A stretch of 64,000 bases of DNA, from positions 124,001-188,000 of the forward strand of contig CAJZHL010000020.1 in assembly GCA_916048055.1 (NCBI GenBank), in the 5' to 3' direction. A program made the position numbers and the translations under genes. Below the pieces are notes generated by a model, which saw only the letters and a list, made by a program, of their open reading frames with translations, searched no databases and was not told the origin of the DNA. Below are positions 22,126 through 34,323 of this stretch, piece after piece (position 1 is the first letter of the stretch; the number at the start of each line of letters is the position of its first letter). The DNA is from Pedinophyceae sp. YPF-701. Taxonomy: Eukaryota > Chlorophyta > Pedinophyceae.

Positions 22126-24006
22126 CTACCACCACCACCTTGGTATCCCGCCGAACAATGCCATACCGCCTGGCAGCCGCAGCCTGCTTCCCCGCACGTC
22201 CCACCCCTTCAGCCGCGCGGTCATGTGCGGGTCCATGTCATCGTCGAGCAGCTCGCACCCGCTCACGTCAAGCTCCTCGAGTGCCGCAAGGCCCCGGGGC
22301 AGCTTTCGCAGTGCACTGTAGCATGCGTGGAGCGCCCGCAGGTGCGCAGCGCTCGACGGCGGTAGGAAGTCCTCGTCCAGCTGCTCGCAATGGTCGATGC
22401 GCAGCTCCTCGAGCGCCCCCATGCCCGGCGGCAGCCTCACCAGATTGCTGGACCCAGCGCTCAACACGCGAATGTGTCCCGCGCTCGACGCTGGCAGGAA
22501 GTCCTCGTCCACCTGACATTCACGGACAAACAGCTGCTCCAGCGCCGGCATGTTCTCCGGGATGCGCGTGATCGAGCTGGAGGTCGCTCGAATCAACCGC
22601 AGCCTCTTGCGGGATGATGCAGGCAGCCAACCGTCCACGTGGAGATCATGGCAATACGACACGTCCAGCTCCTCCAGCGCCGACATATTGTCCGGCACAC
22701 TCAGCAGCCTTGTGCGGAAGGCGTTCAAGCTGCGCAGTCTTCCCCGGCTGCTCTCCGGCAGCCAACCGTCCACGTCCAGGTTCTCGCAACCGCGCACTTC
22801 CAGCGTCTCAAGCGCCACCATGCCCGCGGGAAGCCTCTCCACCGGGGAAGCACTGAGTATCAGTCTGCACAGCCTCGACACACTCGAGCAGGGCAGGAAG
22901 GAGTCGGGGGCCAAGTTGCGGCAGGAGTCCAAGTGCAGCTCTTCGAGTGTCATCATGTCCTCCGGCACCTTTCGAACCGAGGTGCCGTACGCGTGGAGTA
23001 CTCGCAGCCTCGCGCAGCTCGTCGCCGGCAGCCATTCGTCGGGGTCGAGTTGCCTGCAAGACCCCACGCTGAGCTTTTGCAGCTCAATCATGCCCGGCGG
23101 AACGCTCTGCACGTCGGAGGACAGCATGCGCAGCTCCCTGATCCCCGCCGCGACGTTCCTCGGAAGCCACTTCTTGCCACAACCGCGGATCGCGAGATGT
23201 TCACGCTTCACGCGGATGCCCAGGCTTCGCAGGCCCGTCATGTCCGGCGTGATCGACACGAAGCCCGCTGTGAAAGACTGCGGGCCGATGCGCTCGATGC
23301 AGCTCGCATCCAGCGCGTCCCCGCCCGCCCTCCGGTGGTACAGCATGCCAGTGCTGGGTTCAGGCCACCCCACGAGTCCCCTGCAGTGACGCGGCACCTT
23401 CCCCCGCAGCTTGCCGTGCACCTGCTGGCCCGTGTGTTTGCGTCTCGCGGTCCAAACCGCGTTCTCGCAGCCCTCCAGCACCGCCGCCATCGACGTCGAC
23501 GACGCAGCCGCCAACGCGGCGCGGTCGCGGTGCGGGAGCTTGCCGACGATCACGCCGCAGGGCAGCTGACGGATGGTCCGCGCAATCACGCACTCGTCCT
23601 CCAGCCCGTCGTCACGCCCCCTGCACGTGATCTCACGCACAATGCAATGGCGTTGGACTGAACGCGGCTCGCGCCGTAGCCAGGCCGGGTCGGACGAGCA
23701 GCGCCATGCACAGACACGCCAGCACGGTGCTCACCTCGGCCCACCGCCAGCGCGCACCCCGTCGCTCGGTCGCCCGCCATCATCCTGCGCAGCGATGCGC
23801 ACAACAGGGTCGCGGGATCAGAACAGAACGCGACGAGAGCCGCACGCAGCTCCGCTGTGCCCCCTGTCCCCACGGCTCGCCGGCCGCGGTCGCGCCACCG
23901 TGCGTGCCTCGCGGCGTGACGGGCAACGTTGGGCACAGCAATGGGCTCGCACCTGCGCGCCCGCGTCGGAGAGCTCCGGCGTCTCCGTGCGCGACGTGTT
24001 CGGCAC
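22126..24006 (-). CDS. F-box-like/LRR protein, array member B (inferred start codon is GTG)
   Basis: Exons 23953-24006, 23735-23784 and 22126-23620 join in phase for 532 residues. The exon-1 frame reads xPNTSRTETPELSDAGAQ, but the first codon is GTG where the paralogues have ATG. The near-identical member J has ATG at the same place. The F-box-like segment reads QLPCGVIVGKLPHRDRAALA. The LRR modules are intact, and the C terminus ends LPGGMALFGGIPRWWW, as in J. Either translation starts elsewhere or uses GTG, or this copy is an early-stage pseudogene with an otherwise open frame. Confidence 0.6.
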
Positions 24007-25107
24007 CTCTGGCTGAGCTCCGCTCGTGGTTCTGCGCCAGCTCCGTGCCTTTGTTCAGACGGAGCTCGAACTTGTTGCCCCCCACCCACCCACAAAACAA
24101 GGGGGCTCGCAAACCGTGCCGCTCGAGGACCGTACACGGATCCACGCCACTTCTTCTCAGCTATCTCACCGTCGTGTCCAGCGCCCCCAAGTCGCTGTTG
24201 CACGTCCTCTGCGGCCCCTGAGAAGCAACCCGAGGCAGCGGCGCTTGGCGAGTGCTCGGCGCGTTACACGTGCCAGGTGCGTCGACGTGTACTACCAGGG
24301 TGCTTGTCGCGCACCTTGATGCCCAGATAACGCGCCGAGATGCTCTGAACCACGCCCCCCCGGCTCCAGCCACGCAGTCCGCGCGTCTTTTCGCTGGCGC
24401 TGCTTGCAACCCCGTTCCGCCGGGTCGCTCCAAGTCGCTCCGTGATCGACCGCAGGATCGCGCGACTGTCCACCACGCGCCTCCAAGCGAGCCAGCAAGC
24501 CCGCTCGAGGACGGTCCTGGACCCCGGGGCTCCTTTCCAGGGCCCGGAGGCGTGCTCGCACCCTGTGTCAGGTGATTGTGGCGGCAGCCGCAGCTCGGGG
24601 CGAGCAGCGACCGTCATGCGACGTCCGCGGACGCAGCGAGCACCGCGCCGTCGCGTCACAGGCCTGCTCCGACGCACGCACGCCCTCGTGATCACACGTC
24701 ATCATCGCTGTGTGGATGTACAGGATTCGACGGTGCTCACGTGCCCATGCCGGTACAGGCTGCGTGCGGGCGGAGCTGGGTGTCTGGGCCTGTGCGTGCG
24801 CCACTCCGCGTGTTGAAGTGCCGGCGGCTGCGTGGGGTTGAGTCGCAAGGCAACATTTGTTGACACAATCGCCTACAGGACCGGTCCTGCGACTCACAGA
24901 TGCTGTGGCGCAGCGCGCCGGCAAATGCCATCCGCGCAAAGGCGCGAGCTGCGGTGTGCAGCCGCGCAAGTGGACGCGCATGCATGCGACCGCTGGACGC
25001 CTAGTGACGACGGGGGAGGCCTCGCCTCGCCTGTGCTCGCGTCGATGTGCAGCGCCGCTCCGTCGATGGACATCGTGGCTGCGCTGCCTTGCGTCGCGAT
25101 GAGCTGC
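24007..25107. other. Spacer B-C
   Basis: Conserved upstream block at about 24161-24250. The uninterrupted form of the TTGTTGACACAATCGCCTAC motif is at about 24858-24877, and the common 3'-flank block of about 25000-25107 (shared with H, I, K, O) abuts the stop codon of C. No gene seen. Confidence 0.6.
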
Positions 25108-26960
25108 TCACGATCTGAATCCTTCAGGCAGGCGCAGGTTGCTCCCCGACACCTCCCACGCCTTCAGCCGCGCAGCCGCATCCGCGTCCATGTCCTCGTC
25201 GAGCAGCTCGCACTCCCTCACGTCCAGCTCCTCCAGTGCCGCAAGACCCCGGGGCAGCTTTCGCAGTGCACTTCCCCATGCGAGTAGCTCCCGCAGCCTC
25301 GCCGCGCTCGACGGTGGCAGGAAGTCCTCGTCCAGGTGCTCGCAACGGTTGATGCGCAGCTCCTCGAGCGCCCGCATGCCGGGCGGCAGCCTCGCCAGAG
25401 AGCTGGCCGCAGCGCTCAACACGCGAATGTGTCCCGCGCTCGATGCAGGCAGGAAGTCCTCGACCAACGGACATTCGCACACAGACAGCTGCTCCAGCGC
25501 CGGCATGTTCTCCGGGATGCGCGTGATCGAGGTGCCGGACGCATCAATCACCCGCAGCCTCTTGCAGGATGATGCAGGCAGCCAACCGTCCACGGGGAGA
25601 TTATGGCAATTCGACACGTCCAGCTCCTCCAGCGCCGGCATCTTGTCGGGCACACTCAGTAGGCTTGTGAAGCTCGCGTTCAAGCTGCGCAGTCTCGCCC
25701 TGCTGCTCTCCGGCAGCCAACCGTCCACGTCCAGCCTCTCGCACGCGACCACATTTAGCGTCTCAAGCGCCACCATGCCAGCGGGCAGCCTCTCCAACCT
25801 CGTGTAGCTGAGGTTCAGCTCGCGCAGCCTCGACACACTCGAGCAGGGCAGGAAGGAGTCGGGGGCCAAGTTGGGGCAGCCGTGCAATCGCAGCGTCTCC
25901 AGGGCCGTCATGCCATCGGGAACCTTCCGAACCGAGCTGCAGTGCGCGTGGAGTACTCGCAGCTCCGTGCAGCTCGTCGTCGGCAGCCACTCGTCGGGGT
26001 CAAGATGCCAGCAACTGCTCACGTCAAGATCAGCCAGCTCCGCCATCCCCGGCGGAACGCTCTGCACGTCGGAGTGGCCCATCTTCAGCTCCCTGATCCC
26101 CGCCGCGACGTGCTTCGGGAGCCAGCTCTCGCCACAAGCGAGGGTCGCGAGATGTTCACGCCTCACGCAGATGCCCAGGCGTCGCAGGCCCGTCATGTCC
26201 GGCGTGATCGACACGAAGCCCGCTACCATCTCAGGCAGCGGGCCGATGCGCACGATGCAGCTCGCATCCAGTGCGTCCCCGCCCGCGCGCCGGTGGTACA
26301 CCATGCCAGTAACAGGCTTGGGCCACCCCACGAGCGCCGTGGCATGACGCGGCATCTTCCCCCGCAGCTTACCGTACACCTGCTGGCCCGTGCAATCGAG
26401 TCTCGCGATCCAGCGCGTGTTCTCGCACCCCTCCAGCACCGCCGCCATCATCGTCGAGCACGTCGCCGCCAGCGCAGCCCGCTCCCCGGGCGACAGCCTG
26501 CGGACGATCTCCCCGCATGGCAGCTGACGGACAGTCCGCGCAAGCACACACTCGTCCTCCAGCCCGACGTCACGCCCCCTGCACGTGATCTCACGCACAA
26601 TGCAACGGCGTTGGACTGTTGAACGAGGCTCGGGCCGTAGCCAGGCCGGGTCGGACGAGCAGCGCCGTACACAGACGCGCAGCACGGTGCTCACCTCGAC
26701 GCACCGCCAGCGCGCACCCCGTCGCTCGGTCGCCCGCCATCATCCTGCACAGCGATACACACAACAGGGTCGCGGGCATCAGTACAGCGCGCGACGAGAG
26801 CCGCACGCAGCTCCACTGTGCCCCACGGCTCGCCGGCCGCGGTCGCGCCACCGTGCGTGCTTCGCGGCGTGACGGGCAACGTTGGGGCACAGCAATGGGC
26901 TCGCACCTGCGCGCCCGCGTTGGAGTGCTCCGGCGTCTCCGCGCGCGACGTATTCGGCAT
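25108..26960 (-). CDS. F-box-like/LRR protein, array member C
   Basis: Exons 26907-26960, 26695-26744 and 25108-26578 join in phases 0 and 2 for 524 residues. Exon 1 is MPNTSRAETPEHSNAGAQ; exon 2 is DDGGRPSDGVRAGGAS plus a split Arg. The F-box-like segment spans about 53-85 (QLPCGEIVRRLSPGERAALA). A conserved region of about 65 residues follows (DASCIVRIGP, then FVSITPDMTGLRRL). About seven two-part LRR modules come next. It ends SGSNLRLPEGFRS. It is nearly identical to H and O apart from a tract around codons for LPASSAGHIRVLS, marking a local exchange with another member. Predicted soluble; no signal peptide or membrane segment. Confidence 0.75.
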
Positions 26961-28103
26961 CTCTGGCTGAGCTCCGCTCGTGGTTCTGCGCCAGCTCCGT
27001 GCCTTTGTTCGGATGGAGCTCGAACTTGCCCCCCAATCACCCGCACACAAGCGGGCTCGCACACCGTGCCGCTCGAGGACCGCTCACGGATCCACGCCAC
27101 TGCTTCTCAGCTATCTCACCGTCGTGTCCAGCGCCCCCCAGTCGCTGTTGCACGTCCTCTGCCGCCCCTGAGAAGCAACCCGAAGCAGCGGCGCGCTTGG
27201 TGAGTGCTCGGCGCGTTACACGTGCCAGGTGCGTCGACGTGTACTACCAGGGTGTTCGTCGCGCACCTTGACTCCGCCACAGTCCGCTCAGATGCCCCGA
27301 ACCACGTCGCGTCGCTCCAGCCACGCGCTCCACCCGCTTCACCCAGGCAAGAAGGGTAGGCGCTCAACCCCGTCCGGCACGCCGGGTCGCTTCGAGTCGC
27401 TCCGTGGTCGAGCGCAAGGTCGCCACACAGGACACGGCACGCCAGCAAGCCGGCCAACAAGCTCGGCCAGGCATCTCGTGGCAGGGCCCGGGGGAGCGAG
27501 TACCCCCCATGTGTCAGGTGATTGCGGCGGCAGCCGCAGCTCGGGGCGAGCAGCGACCGGTACATGGCGTCCGCGGAGGCAGCGAGCACCGCGGCGTTGC
27601 GGCACAGGCCTGCCCCGACGCACGCACGCCCTCGTGATCACACGTCATCATCACTGTGCGGATGTACGGGACTCGACGGTGCTCACGTGCCCATGCCGGT
27701 ACAGACTGCGTGTGTGTGGACCTGGATGTCTGGGCCTACGCCGCTCCACTTGTTGAAGTGTCGGCGGCTGTGTGGGTTTGAATCGCAAGGCAACATTTGT
27801 ACTTCGCTGACCTACAGGCACCCTCAACGCGAGGACGCTTGAGTCATTTGTTGACACAATCGCCTACAGGACCGGTCCTGCGACTTACAGATGCTGTGGC
27901 GCAGCGCGCCGGCGGCTGCTATCCGTGCAAAGCCGCCCTAACGCGCGCAGCCGCGCAAGTGGACATGCATGCGACCGCCGGACGCCACGTGATAACGCGC
28001 GGGGACGTGGCCTGCGGCCGCTTCGCCGCCCTGCGCTGGCCCGGCGGCTGGCTCCGTGGCTGCGCTGTCGGCGGGCGTAGAGGTTCCTCCGGCGCGTTCA
28101 ATC
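26961..28103. other. Spacer C-D
   Basis: Conserved upstream block at about 27111-27197. A 51-bp insertion at 27800-27850 interrupts the TTGTTGACACAAT motif and is flanked by a 6-bp direct repeat, catttg; the insert carries short inverted ends CTCAA and TTGAG. No gene seen. Confidence 0.6.
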
Positions 28104-29972
28104 TTAGAAGTCCCCGCCGCGGCATGCCATACCGGCTGGCAGGAGAAGCCTGCTGCCCCCCACGTCCCACTCCTTCAGCCGCCCGGCCACGCCCGCGTCC
28201 ATAGTCTGATCGAGCAGCCTGCACTCCCTCACGTTCAGCTTCTCCAGTGCCGCAAGGCCCTGGGGCAGCTTTCGCAGTGCACTTTCCCATGCATAGAGCG
28301 CCCGCAGCTGCGCAGCGCTCGACGGCGGGAGGAAGTCCTCGTCCAGCCGCGCACACTGACCGACAAACAGCTCCTCGAGCGCCCGCATGCCCGGCGGAAG
28401 CCTCACCAGGGAGCTGCCTGCAGCGTTCAACACGCGAATGTGGCCCGCGCTCGACGCTGGCAGGAAGTCCTCGGCCAACTGACAGTATCGCACATCCAGC
28501 TGCTCCAGGGCCGGCATGTTCTCCGGGATCCGGGTGACCGAGCTGCACGGCGCTTCAATCACCCGCAGCCTGTCGCAGAATGACGTCGGCAGCCAGTCGT
28601 CGCCACCCAGCGCTTTGCAGCCACAGAGCCTCAGCTCCTCCAGCGCCGGCATGTTGTCGGGCACCCGCCGCAGCCTTGTGTGGGTGGCGTCCAAGCTGCG
28701 CAGTCCCGCCCGGCTGCTCTCCGGCAGCCAACCGTCCACGTCCAGCCTGTCGCACGCGACCACATTTAGCGTCTCAAGCGCCACCATGCCCGCGGGAAGC
28801 GTCGTCACCGCGCAGTCGTTGAGGTTCAGCTCGCGCAGCCTCGACACCCTCGAGCAGGGCAGGAAGGAGTCGGGAGCCAACTTGTGGCAGCCGGTCAATC
28901 GCAGCTCTTCGAGTGCCATCATGTTCTCCGGCAGCCTCCGAACCGAGCTGCGGAGCGCCTTGAGTACTCGCAGCTTCGCGCGGCTTGTCGCCGGCAGCCA
29001 TTCGTCGGGGTCGAGTTGCCAGCAACTGCTCACGTCAAGATCAGCCAGCTCCACCATCCCCGGCGGAACGCTCTGCACGTCGGACTGGCGAATCTTCAGC
29101 TCCCTGATCCCCGCCGCGACGTGCTTCGGAAGCCAGTCCTCGCCACAAGCCAGGGTCGCGAGATGTTCACGCTCCACGCAGATGCCCAGGCTTCGCAGGC
29201 CCGTCATGTCCGGCGTGATCGACACGAAGCCCTCTCTCCACTCACGCAGCGGGCCGATGCGCTCGATGCAGCTCGCATCCAGTGCGTCCCCGCCCGCGCG
29301 CCGGTGGTACACCATGCCAGTGCTGGGTTCAGGCCACCCCACGAGCGCCGTGGCATGACGCGGCACCTGCCCCCGCAGCTTGCCGTGCACCTGCACGCCG
29401 ACATCTTCGCGTGTCGCAGTCCAGCACGCTGTCTCGCACCCCTCCAGCACCGCTGCCATCGACGTCGACGACGCAGCGGCCAACGCGGCGCGGTCGTCGT
29501 GCGACAGCCTGTTGACGATCTCCCCGCAGGACAGCTGACGGACGGTCCGCGCAAGCACACACTCGTCCTCCAGCCCGACGTCACGCCCCCTGCAAGTGAT
29601 GGTGCACACAGCAACACCAAAGATCTCGTGCACGGGGCCGTGGTGTTCCGGGTCGTGGCCGGGCCGCGCCGGACGAGCAGCAGGCAGACATAGTCGGCGC
29701 GCCACTCACCTCGGCCCACCGCCAGCGCGCACCCCGTCGCTCGGTCGCCCGCCATCATCCTGCGCAGCGGTACACAAAACGGGTCGCAGGGATCAGCGCC
29801 GTGCGCGACGAGCGCCCCACGCAGCTCCGCTATGGTCCCCGTTCCCACGGCTCGCTGACCGCGGTCGCGCCACCGTGCGTGCTTCGCGGCGTGACGAGCA
29901 ACGTTGGGCACAGCAATGGGCTCGCACCTGCGCGCCCGCGTTGGAGGGCTCCGCGCGCGACGTGTTCGGCAT
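28104..29972 (-). CDS. F-box-like/LRR protein, array member D
   Basis: Exons 29928-29972, 29710-29759 and 28104-29589 join in phase for 526 residues. Exon 1 is 9 nt shorter than usual (MPNTSRAEPSNAGAQ), an in-frame deletion shared only with K. Its second intron belongs to a different sequence lineage (shared with I and K), yet both splice sites and the phase are kept. The F-box-like segment reads QLSCGEIVNRLSHDDRAALA. LRR modules follow, and it ends LPAGMACRGGDF. The duplicated 20.9-kb segment begins inside its second intron. Confidence 0.75.
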
Positions 29973-31074
29973 CTCTGCCTGGTTCGCTCGCGGTTCTGCG
30001 CCAGCTCCGTGCCTAGCTCTACCAAACCTCGAGCCTGTCGTTGCCCTAACAGTGCGCAATCAAGGGGGCTGGCAGACCGTGCCGCTCGAGGACCGTCCAC
30101 AGAGCCACGTGTCGCGGCTGCTTCTCAGCTGTCTCACCGTCGTGTCCAGCGCCCCCAAGTCGCTGTTGCACGTCCTCTGCGGCCCCTGAAGAGCAACACG
30201 AAGCAGCGGCGCGCTTGGTGAGTGCTCGGCGCGTTACACGTGCCAGGTGCGTCGACGTGTACTACCAGGGTGCTTGTCGCGCACCTTGACTCCGCCACAG
30301 TCCGCTCAGATGCCCCGCAACACGTCGCGTCGCTCCAGCCACGCGCTCCACCCGCTTCACTCAGGCAAGAAGGGTAGGCGCTCAACCCCGTTCCAGGACG
30401 CCGCCGAGCCGGTTCGAGTCGCTCCGTGATCGAGCGCGGGGTCGCCATGCAGGACACGGCACGCCAGCAAGCCGGCCAACAAGCTCGGCCAGGCATCTCG
30501 GAGGCACAGCCTGGTGACGTGCTCGCACCATGTGTCAGGTGATTGTGGCGGCAGTAACAGCTCGGGGCGAGCAGCGACCGGCATATGACGTCAGTGGAGG
30601 CAGCGAGCACCGCGGCGTCGCGGCACAGGCCTGCTCCGACGCACGCACGCCCTCGTGATCACAGGTCATCATCGCTGTGTGGATGCACGGGACTCGACGC
30701 TGCTCACGTGCCAGTACAGGCTGCGTGTGCGCGGACCTGGGTGTCTGGTCCTTGGTGTGCGCCGCACAATGCCGTGTTGAAAGACCGGCGGCTGCGTGGG
30801 GCTGAATCCCAAGGCATCATTTGTTGCCACAATCGCCTACGGGACCGATCCTGTGGCTTACAGATGCTGTGGCGCAGCGCGCCGGCGGCGACCGCCATCC
30901 GCGCGAAGGCGCGGGCTGCGGTGTGCAGCCGCACATGTGGACGCGCATGCATGCGACCGCTGGACGCCTAGTGACGACGGGGGAGGCCTCGCCTCGCCTG
31001 TGCTCGCGTCGATGTGCAGCGCTGCTCCGTCGATGGACATCGTGGCTGCGCTGCCTTGCGTCGCGATGAGCTGC
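29973..31074. other. Spacer D-E
   Basis: Conserved upstream block at about 30128-30215, followed downstream of E by the motif in the form TTGTTGCCACAATCGCC near 30823. The second copy (K-L spacer) differs there by one base (GACAC). No gene seen. Confidence 0.6.
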
Positions 31075-33214
31075 TCACGATCCGAATCCTTCAGGCAGGC
31101 GCAGGTTGCTGCCCGACACCTCCCACGTCTGCAGGCGCGCGGCCACGTCCGGGTCCATGTCCTCGTCGAGCAGCCAGCACCCGCTCACGTCCAGATCCTC
31201 CAGTGCCGCAAGGCCCCGGGGCAGCCTTCGCAGTGCACTTTCGCGTGCGTGGAGCGCCCGCAGCTGCGCAGCGCTGGACGGTGGCAGGAAGTCCTCGTCC
31301 AGCTGCTCGCAACGGTCGACCCACAGCTCTTGGAGCGCCCCCATGCCGGGCGGCAGCCTCACCAGATTGCTGGACCAAGCGCTCAACACGCGAATGTGGC
31401 CCGCGCTCGACGGCGGCAGGAAGTCCTCGTCCAGCTGCTTGCAACGGTCGGCCCACAGCTCCTCGAGCGCCCCCATGCCCGGCGGCAGCATCACCAGCGA
31501 GCTATGGTGAGCGCGGAGGCTGCGAACGCGGCCCGCGCTGGATGCGGGCAAGAAGTCCTGGGTCAGCCGACAAACCGTGACGTTCAGGCTCTCCAGTGCC
31601 GGCATGTCCTTCGGGATGGTGCAGATCGAGCTGGCGGACACGTTGAGCACCCGCAATGATTCGCGGCAGCAGCGCGGTAGCCAGTCGCCACGATCCCAGA
31701 GCAGGGCGCATCCATGGAGCGACAGTACCTCCAGCGCCGGCATGCTGTCCGGTATCCGCCTTAGATTTGTGGAGGAGGCGTCCAACCAGTGCAGGCTCGC
31801 CCTGCTGCTCTCCGGCAGCCAACCGTCCACGTCCAGGTTCGAGCACCCGCCCACATTAAGCGTCTCCAGCGCCACCATGCCCGCAGGCAGCTTCTGCACC
31901 GGGGTGCCGGCGACATACAGCTGGCGCAACTTCGCCCTGCTGGTCTCCGGCAGGAAGTCGTCTGCAGCGAGCTGACTGCAATCGAACAAATACAGTTCCT
32001 CCAGCGCCGCCATGCCCGCAGGGAGCCTCGTCACCGGCGTATGGTTGAGCACCAGTTTGCGCAGCCTCGACGCGCTCGAGCAGGGCAGGCAGGAGTCGGG
32101 GGCCAAGTTGACGCAGCGGCCCAGATCCAGCTCTTCCAGGGGCATGCCCTCGGGCAACCGCCGAACCGAGCTGTCAGACGCCTTGAGTTCTCGCACTCTC
32201 GCGCAGCTCGTCGCCGGCAGCCACTCGTCGGGGTCGAGGTCCGTGCAGTGTGACACGTAAAGGTGCTGCAGCGATGCCATGCCCGCCGGGACGCCGCGGA
32301 CATCGCTGTTATCAATGGCCAGCAGACCGATGCCCGCCGCAACATTCGCGGGAAGCCAGCTCTCGTCTGAGTCGCAGTCTCCCCCTCGACGGCTCACGCA
32401 CATCTGCAAGAGTAGAAGCCCTGTCATGTCCGGCGTGATGGGCAGGAACCCTCGCTGCTCGTCCCCGGGTAGCCAAACCGACCCAATGCACTCGATGCAG
32501 CTCGCATCCTGCGGGTCTCCGCCGGGCCGCCTGCGGCACAGCAGCGGCGTGCTGCCGCCTTCATGCCATGCCACGAGCGACCTGACGTGACGTGGCACCT
32601 TGCCCTGAAGCTTGCCAAGGACCTGGGCTCCGATCTCTGCGCACGAGGCAGTCCAGCACGCTGCGTCGAAGCCCTCCAGCACCGCCGCCATCAGCGTCGA
32701 CGACGCAGCGGCCAACGCGGTGCGGTCGCGGAGCGGCAGCCTGCGGGCGATCTCTCCCCCGGGCAGCTGGCACATCGTCTGCGCAAGCGGACACTCGTCC
32801 TCCAGCCCAACTCGACGGCCCCTGCACGTGATCATGCACAGAGTGATGCTACGGCTCTCGTCGCGGTGAGTGTGACCCTGCAGACCCGTTGTGGCCGTGT
32901 TTGGCGAGCTGCACCAGGCAGAGACATCAAGCGGGGCCCTCACCTCGCCGCAGCGCCAGCGCGCACCCCGTCGCTCGGTCGCCCGCCATCATCATGATCC
33001 TGCACAGATACACACACAACAGGATCGCGGCGATCAGTACAGCGCGAGACGAGGGCCGCACACGGCTCCCCTGTACCACGGGGTCGCTGGCCTCGGTCGC
33101 GTCACCATGCGTGCTTCGCTCCGAGACGGGCGCGACGACGAAGGCACAGCAGTTGGCTACCTGGGCGCCCGCGTCGAAGTGCTCCGGGGTCTCCGCGCCC
33201 GACGACTTCCGCAT
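31075..33214 (-). CDS. F-box-like/LRR protein, array member E (long form)
   Basis: Exons 33161-33214, 32944-32999 and 31075-32821 join in phase for 618 residues. Exon 1 is the most diverged of the ATG-bearing set (MRKSSGAETPEHFDAGAQ) but keeps its length. Exon 2 is 56 nt, with an in-frame 6-nt expansion (DHDDGGRPSD). The F-box-like segment reads QLPGGEIARRLPLRDRTALA. The extra length over other members is about two additional LRR modules in the middle and C-terminal half. It ends LRLPEGFGS. Its copy L, 20,901 bp away, encodes the same protein. Confidence 0.75.
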
Positions 33215-34323
33215 CTCGTGCAGCTGTACTGGTGATTCCGCGCCAGCCGCGCGCCTTGCTCGGACGGAGCTCGAACTTGTTGCCCCCCAACCACCCGCAC
33301 AAGGGGGCTCGCACGCCGTGCCTATCAACGTATGTTCGCAGAGCCACGTGTCGCGACTGCTGCTCAGCTATCTCACCGTCGTGTCCAGCGCCCCCAAGTC
33401 GCCGTTGCACGCCCTCTGCGGCCCCTGAAGAGCAACCCGAAGCAGCGGTGCACCGGGTGAGTGCTCGGCGCCTTGGACGCGCACACAGGCGTCGAAGCGT
33501 ACCGTTATGGCCTCGCGGCGCACCTTGATACTGCAGTACTGCGCTGAGATGCCCCGCAACACGTCGCGTCGCTCCAGCCACGCGCTCCACCCGCTTCACT
33601 CAGGCAAGAAGGGTAGGCGCTCAACCCCGTTCCGGCACGCCGCCGGGTCGCTTCGAGTCGCTCCGTGATCGAGCGCGGGGTCGCCATGCAGGACGGCACG
33701 CCAGCAAGCCGGCCAACAAGCTCGGCCAGGCATCTCGTGGCAGGGCCTGGGGGAGTGAGCACCCGGGGTGGGCCACATGTGTCAGGTGATTGTGGCGGCG
33801 GCAGCAGCTCGGGGCGAGCGGCGACCGGTACATGACGTCCGCGGAGGCAGCGATCACCGCGGCGTCGCGTCACAGGCCTGCTCCGACCCACGCACGCCCT
33901 CGTGATCACACGTCATCATCGCTGTGTGGGTGTACGGGACTCGACGGTGCTCACGTGCCCATGCCAGTACAGACTGCGTGCGCGCGGAGCTGGGTGTCTG
34001 GGCCTACGCCGCTCCGCGTGTTGAAGTGCCAGCGGCTGCGTGGGGTTGAATCGCAAGGCATCATTTGTACTTCGCTGACCTACAGGCACCCTCACCGCGA
34101 GGATGCTTGAGTCATTTGTTGACACAATCGCCTACAGGACCGGTCCTGCGACTTACAGATGCTGTGGCGCAGCGCGCCGGCGGCGACTGCCATCCGCGCA
34201 CAGCCGCCCTAAGGCGCGCAGCCGCGCAAGTGGACATGCATGCGACCGCCGGGCCGTGCTCATCGGTGTACGTGCGATTAAGCTGCGCAGGCTCCCACCA
34301 CCGGTGTCCTTAGGTAGTACACT
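33215..34323. other. Spacer E-F
   Basis: Upstream block of E at about 33368-33455 (slightly diverged). The 51-bp insertion is at 34068-34118 with the same catttg repeats as in spacer C-D. The 3' flank of F (about 34255-34323) is unlike that of other members. Confidence 0.6.

Noticed and set aside
22639-23661. Long open frames on the + strand opposite the LRR exons (up to about 340 codons), repeated in every unit
   Set aside because: They are antisense shadows of GC-rich, Leu/Ser-repeat coding sequence. They contain no domain and change length freely between paralogues.
23586-24203. Frame starting with tandem ATGs (MMAGDRATGC) upstream of the LRR exons
   Set aside because: It cannot join the LRR exon in phase through the conserved gcag acceptor and is closed by TGA in F, G, M and N. 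The overlapping DDGGRPSD frame fits in every unit.
27116-27589. Open - strand frames in the spacers (e.g. 27116-27589, 30134-30610, 36407-36886)
   Set aside because: Homologous spacer sequence carries frame-breaking indels between units, so these are unlikely to be protein-coding. They may include 5' UTR.
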